Source: Ettlia oleoabundans (taxonomy: Eukaryota > Chlorophyta > Chlorophyceae > Chlamydomonadales). Taken from it: 36,003 nucleotides of DNA. The stretch lies in NCBI GenBank assembly GCA_019693395.1, contig JAAMXP010003803.1, positions 4,496 to 40,498 of the forward strand. Direction: 5' to 3'. The position numbers and the translations under genes were made by a program. The notes beneath the pieces were generated by a model. It was given only the letters and a program-made list of their open reading frames with translations, searched no databases and had not been told where the DNA came from. Shown piece by piece: positions 1-11,924 of the stretch; within the stretch, counting starts at the first letter, position 1, and each line of letters begins with the position of its first letter.

Positions 1-247
1 GGGGTGTTGAGAAGCGGTTGAAGAAGTTGAAAGGTTTGAAGCACTTCAATAACTCGTATTGGTGTTGAGACAGCTTCATTTTGTTGGTCAGACAGAGGGA
101 GAAGGGACAGAGGGTTCCCCCGTAAGTTCAGCATTGCTCAGCAGGTCATCAACTAGCATGAAGTGCTACGCCACCACACACCTGTCAACCTTCAGCACCC
201 TGTCACTCCCACTTGCTGCTTACCATCCAGTCCTAATGTGCCTGTAG
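1..247. other. Probable intron sequence of the leftmost gene
   Basis: No convincing coding segment was recognised here. The stretch ends in CTGTAG at 242-247, which serves as the splice acceptor for the exon that follows. A short Lys/Leu-rich open stretch sits at about 3-63. It could be the end of an upstream exon, but nothing in it was recognisable. Confidence 0.4.
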
Positions 248-519
248 GCCTGGGGTGGGTGGGCGTGGGAGTGTCTGGCACAGCTGCGCTGCGGGTGTGG
301 GCTCCACCTGGCGTGGCCATCACCACACACGATGCCCTGGTCCCCGACTACGCGCGGGATCTGGAGCGGCCCGGCTTTGGCATGGCTCTCACGGATACCG
401 GGAAGAACAGGCGCGAGGAGGAGGCGCGCCAGTTCAAACAACAGCAGAAGGAGCGGCAGAAGGAGCAGCGCAAGAAGCGGCAAGGCGGGAAGAAGGCTGC
501 TGCAGCGGCAGAGTCGTGA
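248..519 (+). CDS. C-terminal exon of a YqeH/BPG2-like GTPase (partial)
   Basis: This is the last exon of a gene that starts left of the window. The acceptor is CTGTAG at 242-247 and the stop TGA is at 517-519. The peptide begins GLGWVGVGVSGTAALRVW, then a Pro/Gly turn, then DLERPGFG, and ends in a Lys/Gln/Glu/Arg-rich helix and an Ala run. From family knowledge, a GLGW-V-G-V-x-G...VW strand followed by a Thr-rich strand and an (E)RPGF-like tail resembles the C-terminal domain of circularly permuted YqeH-type GTPases. Plant BPG2 and NOA1/RIF1 are examples and act in chloroplast ribosome assembly. The GTPase domain itself lies outside the window, so the assignment rests on this tail only. The basic coiled end could be an RNA-binding extension (inference). 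Confidence 0.45.
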
Positions 520-912
520 TGCAGAGCTTCTTTGAGGCATGCAGGCCCGCTCGCTTCCATCGCCGCCTTGTCTTCTCTCTTCCCTCACCCATCTCGGTGA
601 GCTGGTTGTGACAGATGGCTTGTTACTCTGATCTCTGAGCCATGGTGGATTTTTGAACGGTTACGCCACTGGCAGTTCCTCAAGATGGGGCAGGTGTGGC
701 ACGTGGGCTGGAGGCATCGTGCGCCACCACACACTCGCAAAGGTGCAAAGCATGCCCAGAGCAGTGGCATCACGGGCTGATGTTTACATTTGGGTGATGG
801 CCAAGGGTACCATACAGTAAACCGGGACCACAGGTTTGCAACACATCTCAATTGTAGGGTGGTTGTCGAATGCCACCTTCAAAACGTAAAACGCTTGTAG
901 ACTGGGTGCCAC
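520..912. other. Convergent intergenic region (two 3' UTRs)
   Basis: About 390 bp lies between the stop of the GTPase-like gene (+) and the stop of TRAPPC12 (-). No ORF with recognisable content was seen. It presumably holds both 3' UTRs. I saw no clear TGTAA signal on either strand here. Confidence 0.5.
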
Positions 913-2589
913 TCATGCGCCCGCGGTTTTGGTGCATGCGAGGTCCAGGTCATCCGGTGCCGCAGCAGCAATGGAATCTGCCATACGGCGCTTTGCTGCA
1001 AGGCTGGCAGGCGATGCGGACAGCTCGTACAAGCTGGCCATGTTGGTGATCACCGGCTCCTGCAGTGGGCAGCAACAGGCAGGGGTGAAGGCAGCAGCAA
1101 GGGGAAGGTTTCTTCAGGGAATTGGTGCAATGAGTGCGCACGCTGCTGCCAGAGCGGCGACTGGCGACCATGAAGCAACTCCATTGAACCCAACATCAAC
1201 TGTACCCATTGCTTCTACAATCCTCATCCCTCCACCCCTTCCCTCTTGACACCCTACCAGCATCAGTGCAGCTGAGGCGCGGTTAAACGCGCCCTCCAAC
1301 TCCGCCACTGCCGCTGACAGCTGGCCGCCATACATGAGAGACACCGCTCGATTGCTGGCGGCAGCGGCATCCGAGGGGTCCAGGCCCACTGCCAGCCCAA
1401 ACTCCTGCGCAGCACCTGCAACGATGCAGCCAAATGTGGCCCTGTGAAAACCTGCTATTTTTCAAGCAAATGGTCCACGCAACCTGGAAGGAAAAAAATA
1501 TTACAGAAGGCAAGCACTCAGCAGCCGTGCATATGAAGCGCTACATGCCTGCGGCTGGCGGCAAACGCAATTGACCCAGACCCATACAGACCACCTCCAC
1601 ATTTGCTAACCCACCTCTGTAGTCACGCTGCAGGAAGAACAGCAGGCCACGATTCCTGTGCACCAGCACCTGTCGCTGCCGCTGCTCTTGCTGCATGTGC
1701 AGGTCCTGGTCTGCTGCTATGCTCGTGGTCGTCCCTGCAAGCAGCAGCTGCTCCACATGCCCGAGAGATTGCTGAGCTGCAGGCAAGTCGCCCAGCATTG
1801 CCTGCACCAGCCCGGCCTCCATCCAAGCCTCCACGTCTGTGACATCCAGCTGTAACAGCCGGTCAAGCAGGGACAACGCCGGCAAGTACTGCCGCAGCTG
1901 GCAGTGCCTGTTCACCAGCAGCAGCAGCACGTCACGGTGGCGCCGCCGCCACAGCAGTTGTTGGTTGCTGTCAGCTGCCGTCAACGATGATGGGTCAGGA
2001 GTGCTGCTTGCAGAGGTGGGCTGGTCTTCGTGCTGTGCAGCACACCAGTGCAGCAGTGCATAGAGGCGGTTGATAGCTTCCTGCTGCCTGCCCTGCCGCC
2101 ACGGCAACTCAGCTGCGATCACACGCAGTGAGAAGGGGACTAGCGACACGCTGCCCTGCTCCTTGGTGCTGATATAAGTTCTGTCATCAAAGCTGCCCAG
2201 CTTGCGCAGCTCTATAGCGGCCTGATCGTTCATTTTGAGCTTAAGAAGTGCAAGCAGGCGGTAGGCGGCCACGCTCAGAGCGGAAGCGGTATCTGTCGCA
2301 GTAGTTGTGCCGCAACGCTTGGCCACCTCCCGCCAGCGACCCTGCAGTACGCATGTCTGGGGCCGATTGCTCCAATGCCTAACTGGAGCTATTTGAGCTC
2401 GCTTGACACGGCTTTGCTCCAACCCTGCTGGCTCACAAACCCTGATGCCGAGCAGCTCCGAACCCAAGGCCCTACCTGCAGAGCCAGACCTTCAAGACCT
2501 CCCATGTCATCGGGAACGGGGCGATGCTGTTGCGAGGGAAGTGGAGTAGACCACGTTCCGCTCAAGTTGCGCTCAAGCGGGTGGGACAT
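913..2589 (-). CDS. TRAPPC12: TRAPPC12-like TPR protein (TRAPP complex subunit)
   Basis: This encodes a tetratricopeptide-repeat subunit of the TRAPP tethering complex, which acts in ER-Golgi and post-Golgi vesicle traffic. Four exons on the minus strand close in frame: 2589-2476, 2341-1615, 1415-1258 and 1059-913 (381 aa). Family hallmarks occur in the expected order. They are a GRWREV helix after the first intron, VPFSLRVIAAELPWRQGR, then EAINRLYALL, a TPR block with LDVTDVEAW, the exon-3 helix NRAVSLMYGGQLSAAVAELE, and the C-terminal MASLYELS with PDDLDLACTK. Plant members have the same end and are a little under or around 400 aa, so the protein appears full length. The start ATG at 2589 is the nearest upstream in-frame ATG giving a plant-like N-terminus. 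A further 5' exon is possible. It lies downstream of RCE1 on the same strand. Confidence 0.85.
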
Positions 2590-2928
2590 TTACCAGGGAG
2601 CTACGGCTGATGTTGAGCAAATCAGAAATGGGCCGCACGTGAACACCGGCTCTGGCTCAAGCGCTGCTGGTTGGCCGTCAACGGGTGTGAGCTGGCGCCG
2701 CCGGCTGTTGGCGTTTATGGACACCTTGCCACGCCACTGCAGACTGGTCAGACAAACCCTGATGCTCTGAAATAAAGGACATACACTCACTCGTCCGGGC
2801 TCGCAGCTCATGCAGGACGGCGCACACGGGTTGTGGCGGGTTGCCGCCTACCTTCTACCACATGCACACCAGCCGGTGGACAGTGCGAATGGCAACCGCG
2901 CAAGCTTACATAGCTGCAGGTTTAAACT
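2590..2928. other. RCE1 3' UTR and TRAPPC12 5' region
   Basis: A gap of about 340 bp separates two minus-strand genes. It carries a TGTAA on the minus strand just after the RCE1 stop. The rest is presumed to be TRAPPC12 promoter and 5' UTR. A weak minus-strand open stretch at 2590-2811 showed no family resemblance. Confidence 0.45.
2906..2910 (-). terminator. TGTAA poly(A) signal of RCE1
   Basis: On the minus strand the pentamer TGTAA lies about 19 nt after the RCE1 stop. TGTAA is the usual polyadenylation signal of chlorophyte nuclear genes. The spacing is short but workable. Confidence 0.4.
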
Positions 2929-3962
2929 CTAACTGTTACCATACAATATAGGATCGGTTAGGGGTCGAAGCAAGCACAAGAAGCCCGCAACGCCCACAAC
3001 ATAGGCGGCAGCTGTGGCATACCAGCGCTTGGACCCCGCAAGCGGCAGTGCCGGCGGCCCCACAAGGTTGCAAAAGGCGTGCGGCAGCACAACAGCGGCA
3101 AGATGGCGTGTGCGCAGGAAATAGAAGGCCGCCAGCCAGCCAAACGGTGTGGTGTAGCTGAGCTGAAAAGCCACCGCCTGTACTGCATCCGGCAGCGCGA
3201 AGCCCTGGAAGCGGGTTAAATCGTACAAGTGGTGAAGGTGGGAGATTCCAAATAGCAAAGGAGACAGCCAGATGCAGGAGAGGTGGCTTGCGCCGGCGGC
3301 TAGCAGGTAGGAGATGAGGCAGGAGCGATAAATGAACTCCTCCATCAGCGGGGCCACCAACCAGTTGCGGAGCTTGATTGCGCCTGGGAGGGATAGCTGT
3401 CGGCGCAACAAGCTGTCACCAGTGCTGTTGACATCGCTGCTGCTACACAGCGCCATCAAGTGGCCGGTGAATAGCAGCATGGTGAGTACAAGCGGCAGCA
3501 AGCAGGCTGCCGGGAGGCCAACCGCTCGAAGGCCAAGCGCCGCGAGCAAGGCCTGCACCATTGGCAGGTTTGCTACTGAGGAGGCATGACCAGAAAGACA
3601 GTCTGCATATCAATTGTTGCATTTCCCTCATATCACACCAGCCAAGCCGTCACCTGTCTGCTGCTGCCAGCCGCCGCCAAGCGGCGTGCAGTTGGCACCC
3701 ACGCTGCTGTCCCTGCCGCGATTGCAGTGACCGCCATGCGTTGATAGACAGTCTGAGAGCGCGGTTGATTGTGCCACAGATACAAAGGGGCAACTTGGAG
3801 GGCGGGGAAGTAGAGGGCAGCGAAAACCCAGGATCTCCACATATCCAGTGCTCTATGAGCCTCTCTAGAACTGATGTCTTTTTGCATCGCTTGATTGAGT
3901 AACGGATCATGAAGAACAGCAGCGCAGCACGCCCGGCAGGTGCAGGCGTCTTGGACATTCAT
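2929..3962 (-). CDS. RCE1: CAAX prenyl protease 2 (RCE1-type, CPBP family)
   Basis: This is an ER-membrane glutamic-type endopeptidase that removes the last three residues of prenylated CAAX proteins. There are two exons, 3962-3654 and 3552-2929 (310 aa, phase-0 junction). All three conserved CPBP/Abi motifs are present: the glutamate pair in APLMEEFIYRSC, the histidine motif FGISHLHH, and the third motif in LPHAFCNLVG. RCE1-specific context is also seen: the N-terminal LYLWHNQPRS segment, LTMLLFTGHL before the active site, and QLSYTTPFGWLAAF between motifs 2 and 3. The order and hydrophobicity fit a polytopic membrane enzyme. The start is ambiguous. ATG 3962 is the longest; ATG 3842, immediately before the WRSWVFAALYF transmembrane segment, would remove 40 residues of unclear character. 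A short divergent spacer leads to MRE11. Confidence 0.9.
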
Positions 3963-4135
3963 TTGACCTATAGAGCGACTTGACCGTATCGGCAGTTGTG
4001 TTGAGCTGATCGTAATCGACTATGGCCGTTCCGCGCGCCTCTTCTATCCTGTGACGCCTGGTTGTTCGTGGCTCAAGGCACGCTGAAACAGTCGACGCTG
4101 CAGCAACCGCCTGTAGGGCGGGTGGTGTCGTAAAG
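3963..4135. promoter_or_regulatory. Divergent promoter region RCE1 / MRE11
   Basis: Only 173 bp separates the longest possible RCE1 start (-) from the MRE11 start (+), or 293 bp with the alternative RCE1 start. Both promoters and 5' UTRs must fit here or overlap the neighbouring gene. No TATA box was obvious. The role is inferred from gene arrangement only. Confidence 0.5.
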
Positions 4136-7100
4136 ATGGCGAGCGAGTAAGTTAGGAGGGTCGCATGGCAATGTGATCAGGGACGGGGGCTCTCAACGTG
4201 CTTCCCGGTGCCTTTGCTTCCTGTAGAGATGACATACTTCGCATCCTGGTGTCCACGGACAACCATCTGGTGAGCAGAACCCAGCTGGCCTTGCACGTCG
4301 CTGGCGGCAGTCGGCAGCAGTTGTCAGTGCCACCCGTGCCCAAAAGGGCCTCATTGGCGTGGCGCAGCAGCGGACAATATTTGGTCAGATAGCCGACACA
4401 GCAGGTCACACACTATTTGCCATCCCAGCACCTGCCAGCTCACCAATGACAAGACTGCAGTCGCCCCAGCGGATGGCAGAGCATTGTATTATTTCACCTT
4501 TTAGCCGTCCAGCACAGCAGTCCATTGCACCTATAAAACCTCGGGCTCGCTAGTCACTGCCCCGCGGCCTCCTTACGACGCTGCGCAAGCGTCGGCAGCT
4601 GTTGCAAGCTGGCCGCATGGTTTCTTTTGGTTTGCAGGGCGTGTGGGAGAAGGATGAGGTGCGCAAGGACGACTCGTTCGTTTCCTTTGAGGAGGTGTTC
4701 CAGATTGCCGCCGACAACAACGCAGACCTGGTGCTGCTGGGGGGAGACCTGTTCCACGACAACAAGCCCTCGCGCAAAACCATTGTGAGTAAGGGTGGCG
4801 GGGCTGGTGGCGGGAGTCAGTGCTGCAGAGGGAGGTGGGGCACGCGGCATTGTTGGACCTGGCAGCATGCTCCGTCAACAGAAAGCAGAATGGCAGCTCA
4901 ATTAGCGCAGCCGCTCAGCCAAACAGTGGCCTTCAAATTATGCATCAGTCCTCCCTGACGCCCGCCACTTCCTTATGCTCACTCTCCTGCATTTAGGGGC
5001 CAGCTATTCGCATGTCAGTACTGCTTGACCTCCCCTGTCCCGCACCCCACCTCACCCCCTACCCCCTGGTTCCCTGCCCCAGGTGCGAGCCATGGAAATC
5101 ATGTCGCGACACTGCATGGGTGACCGCCCCGTACGCTTCCAGGTGCTGTCCGATCAGGCATCCAACTTCACAACCGGGTGCGCACAATAGGGCTGGGGAT
5201 GGGTGATGTGGATGGCCAGTTGGGTTGCCCTGCAAAGAAGTGGGCTGGTATCAACTCCAATGCCATGCATTGCCACTGCTGCTGCTGCTGTGCGACAGCG
5301 CTGTCCCTTACTTTGGCAGGAGTCCATCGCAGTTACTGCACTCCTCTCATCCATGACCCTGCATCTGTGATAGCAACGTCGTCCCCATTACCTTTGTCAT
5401 TCCGCCTGCCTGACACCCATCTTCCTCCCCATACCTCTGTCTACATTGACCAACCCTAGTTAACACAAGCCTGCCCCCAGGCGCATCAACTACGAGGACC
5501 CCAACTACAACGTGGCGCTGCCTGTGCTGACCATACATGGAAACCACGACGACCCCGCAGGCGCCGAGAACCTGTCCGCCGTGGACATCATGTCAACCTG
5601 CCGACTCGTCAACTACTTTGGGAAGGTGGGTGAGGCAGCTGGTGGACGCATTGGCTGTCTCATGAAAGTGGTTTTGAGGTAGTGTTCATTTGGACACGGT
5701 CAGACCAAGGTTAGTGCAATGCATAGGGGACAACGCCACGGTTGGCCCATGCCTGGACCAACCGTGTTGTTACATATGTGGTGATTATATGCCGTGGTGG
5801 TTGGCCGCTTCGGTGCAGCTGTGCACCTTGGATCAAGCCCCTCTCTGCACCAACACCGCCACCACCTCCTCCATCACCCCTGTGCAATGGCCTGCAGGCA
5901 GCGATCGAGGGGCAGGGAGTGGGAAAGCTGCGCATCACTCCCGTGCTGCTGCGGAAGGGCAACACGTTTGTGTCGCTGTATGGGCTGGGCAATTTGCGGG
6001 ATGAGCGGCTGTGCCGACTGTTCCAGACCCCAGGCTGCGTGGAGTGGTGAGGCGCATAGATAGCAGCACTCAGTGGCATGGCCTGCCAGTCTGCTGCATC
6101 TCGTTTGCCTGCCTTGTTGTTGTACATGCCCGCCTCTGCTGGCTGCTTTGCCGGCCAGCTTAGCTCCCTGTTTGTCCTTGCCCTGAGTCTTCTGCTCATT
6201 CCAACACAAAAGGGAATGTGCTTTTGTGCCTGTGCACCGCCCAGCCATAACCTGCCCCTCGCTGCTGGACTGGCATTGACCATGTTCATCTGTTTATCTG
6301 TGGTACGTGCAGGGCGCGGCCTGCCGGCACTCCGGAGGTCGGCAAGGACGACTGGTTCAACATCTTTGTGCTGCACCAGAATCGGGTGGCGCACACGCAG
6401 GTGGGGGAGCACACCTGGGCAGGACCGGAAGGGTGGGGGTGCAGGCTTGGGTTGGAGAGGGGGCTTAGCAGGCATTTTGGTCTTGGTCCAACCTGGAGCA
6501 CAGGTTGTAGGCGATGATGTGAAGGTGCCCATCACCGCCTGCAGCTTCCTGTCTTCCCACTCTCTTCATTGCATCAGGCTGATGAGCGCCTTCATTCCAT
6601 TGATGCTGCATTGCAGAACGCCAAGAACTGCCTGCGAGAGGGTGCTCTGGCCCGGTTCCTGGACCTGGTGGTGTGGGGTCACGAGCATGAGTGCCTGGCT
6701 GACCCCTGGGAGAGCGTGGAGGGGCGCTTCCACGTCATGCAACCTGGCAGCTCAGGTGGGGCAGCGGGCGGGCGGTTAGGTGGGTTCTGACGCATGTGTG
6801 GGTGGGCGGGTGGGCGGGTGGGTGGATGCCTCGCTGGGTGGATGAGATGAGCAGCGGACAGGTGCTTCCGCGTTACATCCCGCCCACGTTCCACTATTTC
6901 GCCACCCCGTTTTGACAATGCCTGCCTCACACCACCCTGCCGCTCCCCACCTGCAGTTGCCACAGCGCTGTCTGAGGGCGAGTCTCGGCGCAAGCACTGC
7001 ATCATGATCGAGATAGCGGGGCAGCAGGTGGGTAGGAATTGGTGGTATAGCTAGGCCAGCATGCTGGGTAGCTGGATGATGCCTGCCTGCTTGTTTTCGT

Positions 7101-10100
7101 GGCTGCTTTCTTGTCTGCGTCCTTGCTTGTTTGCTTGCTGGGTCCCTGACTGGCTGGTTGGAACTGTTTATTTGGAACGCCATTGATGGTACGCCAAACT
7201 CATTCTACCGGGGAGCCTGACAACCTTCTCATCTTCGGCCTTCCTGCCTGCCTGCCCTCTTGCCCGTCCGCCTGCCCGCCGGCAGTGGCGGTGCGTGAAG
7301 CACCCGCTTGACACAGTGCGTCCCTTCCAGTTTGCCAGTGTGGTGCTGGCGGAGCAGCTGGAGCTGGATCCTAGGGACTCAGAGGGGGTGCAGGGTGAGT
7401 GGAGGAGGGCATGCGTGTGTCTCTGGGCTGGGAGGGTCTTGGGATGGTGCATGCCTTGATATCTGTGCAGGACTGGCGGCGCTGCGCTGCGCTGCGCTGG
7501 GCTGGCAATGCAGAGGCTGGGCTAACGAAGATGTCTGGCTCGCTGCCCCCGTCTGCTCAATGGTCCACCGACCAGCTGTTCTATTCAAATTTCCCTTGAC
7601 CACAGTACTTAGCTTTCACGTGTCGCCCACAACCTCACGCCTTATTCCCCCAGCCCACACACTGTCCCTTCCTCTCCTGCAGACTTTCTTGAGCGCAAGG
7701 TTGAGTCCATGATAGAGCAGGCTCAGCGTGAGCGCAGCCCCAAGGCACCGGAGCTGCCACTCATACGTCTCAGGGTGGGTGGGTGGCTGGCTGGCTGGCC
7801 GGCTTGGTGATGGACTGGGTAGGTGTGTGTGGAATGCTGGAATATGATTGTTGGCGTCAAGACAGCCTGCAGCTGCTGCTGTGTGTCCTTTCAGATGCTT
7901 GCCCTTGCTCTGAATAGTCATTTCTTCAATACCCAGATGTCTTCCCTACTTCCTTGCTTTTCCTGTCTGCACCTTTCGCTCTTTTTGAACTTCGCCCCCC
8001 TTGTTGATGGGTCAAGAGTCACACGCATGTGCTGCATGCCACATGTTGGTATGGGCCCCCACCCCATGCCGCCCCTCCAGGTGGACTACAGCGGGTTCAG
8101 CACCATCAACACGCAGCGCTTTGGCCAGAAGTTTGTGGGCAAGGTAGCCAACCCAAACGACATGGTGCTGTGGCAGAAGGCACCGGCACGGAAGCAGAAG
8201 GTGCATGGTTGCAGCAGCAGGCTTGAATGGCAGCGGCAGGACACAGCAGTTTGTTACCCGAGGTAGTGCCAGACTGGAGGTTCCGGGAGTGTGGAGGACA
8301 TGGCCAGAACATATTGACACCCCAGACCTTCCTTGATTTCATTGCCTGTTGGAGACTCTTTCAAGCTAACTCCTGTTCGTGTTAGTGTTAGCGAGCATGC
8401 TGCATCGCACTGACTGTGCACGCTCACCACCTTGCACATGCCGCTGGCCTGCCTTGTCCTTGTTCACAATGCAGGAGGCTGCTGCCGCCGGTGTGGGTGC
8501 CTCCACGCTGATCCGCCCCGAGGCGCTAGATGAGTCTCGCATTGAGGACCTCATAGGGCAGCACCTGCAGCACAACCTGGAAATACTGCCAGAGGAGGTA
8601 CACTGCGACATTGGGGGTATTGCTGACTGGTTCTTTCTTCTGTCTGTGTACTGTGGGTAACAGCGGCGTGCTGGAAGGCGGTGTACGTTGGACACGGTAA
8701 CATCGAGGAAGTAATGCCTACGTCAACGTATTTGCTGCGACTGGGGTATCGACAGGTAACCCTCCCAGCACTCATGATGCCCCCCCCCCCACGTGTGCCG
8801 TGATATGGCGCTGGCTGTGCAGGATTTGACCGAGGCGCTGCACGAGTTTGTGGACAAGGACAACAAGGAGAGCATGAAGGAGGCGGTGGATAAGGCGCTG
8901 AAAGACACGCAGGTGGATGATACACGTGGGCTGGGGTGTGGGTGTGGTAAGGGGGGCCTCCGGCCCACCACGGTGGTGGGGGGTGGGGTGGGGCACATGC
9001 TGCTTGTTTGTGTGCTGTTGCACTGCTGGGAAGCCTAAGACTGGGCCAAGCTAATGGGGCCGCGTTGCTATCCAGGTGTATGGGAGTTGTGATGTTGGGG
9101 CCATACCGTGCATCCAACTGGCGCAATTCTTGCTTGCCATGCTGTTGCACCATGCCTGCACGGCCACCTCATTCAACGTCTGGGCGGCGGAGTAAAGAAG
9201 GCGGGCAGCATTCTCTTATTTCTCTCCCTTCCTTCCCTTCCAATCCTGGTGTCCGCCAATGCTTCCTCTCCCTGCTCCGTGCTATTCCTCCATCTCCTTA
9301 TTCCAGCCCCTGATGTCTTTCTGTCTTTGCAATCCCCACCCATCCTGGCCACTCACTACCGTGCAGAGCAAGGCACTGCGTGACGAGCGAGCCACCCAGG
9401 TGGAGCAGGATGCAGACCTACTAAATGTCATCATGGGTGAGCAAGCAAAGCAGGACTTGGCTTATCCCTGCCTTCCTCCTGCCCTGCATCTGCCCTGCAT
9501 CTGCCCTGCATCTGCCCTGCATCTACCAAAGCACCTGCTTCTGCCGGCAAGGCTGCAATCACGCTCCCTGCCTCCAGCGGTTTCTGTGGGTGGTGGGGTG
9601 GGTGCCAGCCGGGGCAGGGAGGCAGGTGGAGAGCTGGGCTGGTGGTTCCGCCTCCTCCAAGTTGTATGAAGGGGTTGAAGCCTTTATCAGACGTCCCTCC
9701 ATTGTGTGCGCTCAGCGACACCCCTCGCCCAGCCCTTGTGCCTGCAGACGTCAGCCACCAGCGCAAGGAGCAGGCGGTGGCCAGCGCAGCACAGCGTGCC
9801 AGCCAGGCGCAGCGCAACCAGGAGACACAGCAGCAGGAGGCAGCGGCTGCAGCCGCGAGGCAGGGCAGCCTGGCAAATGGCGTGTCGACTATGCAGGTAG
9901 CTGGGGCAAGCTGGGGTCTCCTGCTGCGCTGCGCTGGGCCTGCACTATCAGCTGCAAATTGAGCAGTGCGGCCCCTAGGTGCAGCTGTCAGCAAAGTCGC
10001 GACACAAATGTCTCCGTGTATCTCAACTCATTCCACGTTTCGTGTGTCACTTTCAGAATGTTTTTGCCTCCTCCTTCGCTGCCACAGCCCGTCCTGCCCT

Positions 10101-11924
10101 TTTTTGTCGTCATTCCTCCTACCCTCCCGCCCTTGCACGCATTTCCGTTTCAAGTTGTGATTGTTAGCCTCTGCTCTGGTGCCGTCACCTCCCCTACCAC
10201 ATACCTCTCCTACGCCTCCCTCCCTACCTGCTCCTGCCTGCAGCTTGATGACCTTGATGATCTGGCAGCAGACGGGCCATCACCATCCAATAGTATGCGC
10301 CCACCACCAGGTGAAACACTCGTGTATTAGACTTGGCCTGTGGAAATCATTTTTGTTGTTGACGGCACCTGAGCCTGTAGCTCTGCGTTGCTGCTTGCCC
10401 GCAAGCCACAGTGTTCCGCAGTCCATCCTTACCAGGGTGCACTGCTTTGTCATGGCATGTTTCCACTAGCAAGTCTTTGCTCACGTCGTTCTGCCACCTG
10501 CACTGTCCTGCCTGCAGCTCGCAAGCCGCCCTTGGCACCAGCGGCGGCAGCAGCGCCGAAGCGTGGCGGAACAGCGGCGCGGGGCAGGCAGACCAAAATT
10601 GCCACCACAGCAGCGGTGGCCAGCGGCAGCAGGCAAAGCCCGTTGAACCTGGGGCCCAACCGCAGCAACAGCCGGGGCACGCAGCATGGAGACAGCACAA
10701 GCTCTGCGGGAGTGGCTGCGGGGCGGCGGGGCAGCAGTCGAGCTGCGGCGGCAAAGGCACAGCAGCGGGTGGCGGCAACCTACAAGTGAGTGCTGCAGGG
10801 CTGGCTGGCAGGGCACGATTGCTGTGGCAGGAAGGGTGATTGAAATTATGCCACATTTATTCGCAACATTCCAGGTATGCCAAAGAGCACTGTCGCTTGG
10901 CCGTCACCGCTCTGCGATACTGATCACTGATCTTGCACATGAACTCCCCAGCCTCCTACCCACCTGCTCATTGGTCCAACTGCCTTCCCCACCTTCTTGC
11001 CTGCTCCATCTCATTCCGCTGCGCATCCCTCCCTCCTCGCCTTCCCTTTCCACCTACCCACGTTAACCTACCTGTTGGCTCAGTCCCATTTCCGCTGCTG
11101 CTTGTTTTAGGAATGCTGCGCCTGATGAGCAGGATGGGGGTGATGGCAGCGATGATGAGGTGGATATGGTTGATCTGGCAGAGTCGGAAGACGGGGAGAG
11201 AGGCGGCGACGACATCTCAGACTCGGGTGCGGCTGCGGGTGTGTAGGCAGCTGAAAGGATGGTACAGGGTCAGTTGTTGATAATGTAGGCTGCTATCCAG
11301 GTCCGTGCAACATAGCAAGGAGAGAAGATTGTAAACCACCATAGGATTGCAACCGGCTTGCAATAATCCTGTGTGACTACAGATGATGAGCTGCTGGAGG
11401 AGGAGGAGCTGGAGCCTCCGCCCAGCGTCACCCGCAAGCGGGGACGCACGCAGCAGCAGCAGCAGAAGGCGCCAGCTACGGGTGCCAGCAAGCGTCGCGG
11501 TGGTGCAGCAGCAGCCCCCTCGCAGCATACTGGTGGCACCAGCTTTGTGGTGTCAGGTGGGATGAGGCGGGATGGGATGGGAAGGCTGCTTCTGAGTCTG
11601 GCCAGCTCCCTGTGGCATTGTGGCTGCCCCGCTGTGGGGCGCTTTCCTGGGGCTCAACAGAGGGATCGGCGCCTCAGCCTGGATGCGGCAGTTGAACCTA
11701 AACTACATCAGCCTATTATATGAGTGCAACCCAGCCTTCCATACCCCTGAGCCGCAGATGATGAGGACGCGCCACAACAGCCTGCCGCCAGGCGCCGTGC
11801 CGGTGGAGCGGGCATGCTGGCCAGCGGCAGCGGTGGCGGCGGCGGCGGGGGCAGGTCTCAGGGCATGGGCACATTTGGCACAGGCTCGCAGCAGGCAGGC
11901 AAGGGTTGGGGAGAGCTGCGATGA
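4136..11924 (+). CDS. MRE11: MRE11 double-strand-break repair nuclease
   Basis: This is the Mn-dependent 3'-5' exonuclease/endonuclease of the MRE11-RAD50-NBS1 complex, acting in nuclear break resection and meiotic recombination. There are 21 exons: 4136-4146, 4227-4269, 4638-4784, 5083-5177, 5481-5625, 5898-6046, 6313-6400, 6617-6755, 6957-7027, 7286-7394, 7683-7774, 8081-8200, 8475-8597, 8823-8912, 9367-9436, 9748-9896, 10244-10310, 10518-10785, 11111-11238, 11383-11556, 11758-11924. Total 2445 nt, 814 aa, all phases consistent. Phosphoesterase motifs are complete: STDNHLG (D15, H17), GGDLFHDN (D55), GNHDDP (N120, H121), HQNR (H218), WGHEHEC (H248, H250) and QPGSS. The capping region follows (HPLDTVRPF, then [16 protein letters not shown]). 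The last roughly 270 residues are Gln/Ala/Gly/Arg-rich with acidic DDE patches, like the RGG/acidic tails of other MRE11 proteins. Exon 1 codes only 3 complete codons. All introns are GT-AG. No lesion was seen. Confidence 0.97.
6794..6833. repeat. GGTGGGC/GGTGGGT simple repeat in MRE11 intron 8
   Basis: An imperfect run of GGTGGGCGGGT units lies just downstream of exon 8. It is G-rich on the coding strand, so it could form unusual intron RNA structure. It is otherwise ordinary low complexity. Confidence 0.6.
9481..9524. repeat. 11-bp minisatellite, four copies, in MRE11 intron 15
   Basis: Four exact tandem copies of GCCCTGCATCT run from 9481 to 9524, inside the intron between exons ending at 9436 and starting at 9748. 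Length variation between strains would be expected (inference). It does not touch coding sequence. Confidence 0.9.

Noticed and set aside
5711..6535. Long minus-strand open frame (about 274 codons) across MRE11 exons 6-7
   Set aside because: It is a shadow of the GC-rich coding strand. The plus strand has conserved MRE11 exons with consistent phases, and the antisense peptide is low-complexity Pro/Arg/His.
8551..9994. Minus-strand open frames opposite MRE11 exons 13-16
   Set aside because: Pro/His/Cys-rich translations with no family resemblance, lying over validated exons and introns of MRE11.
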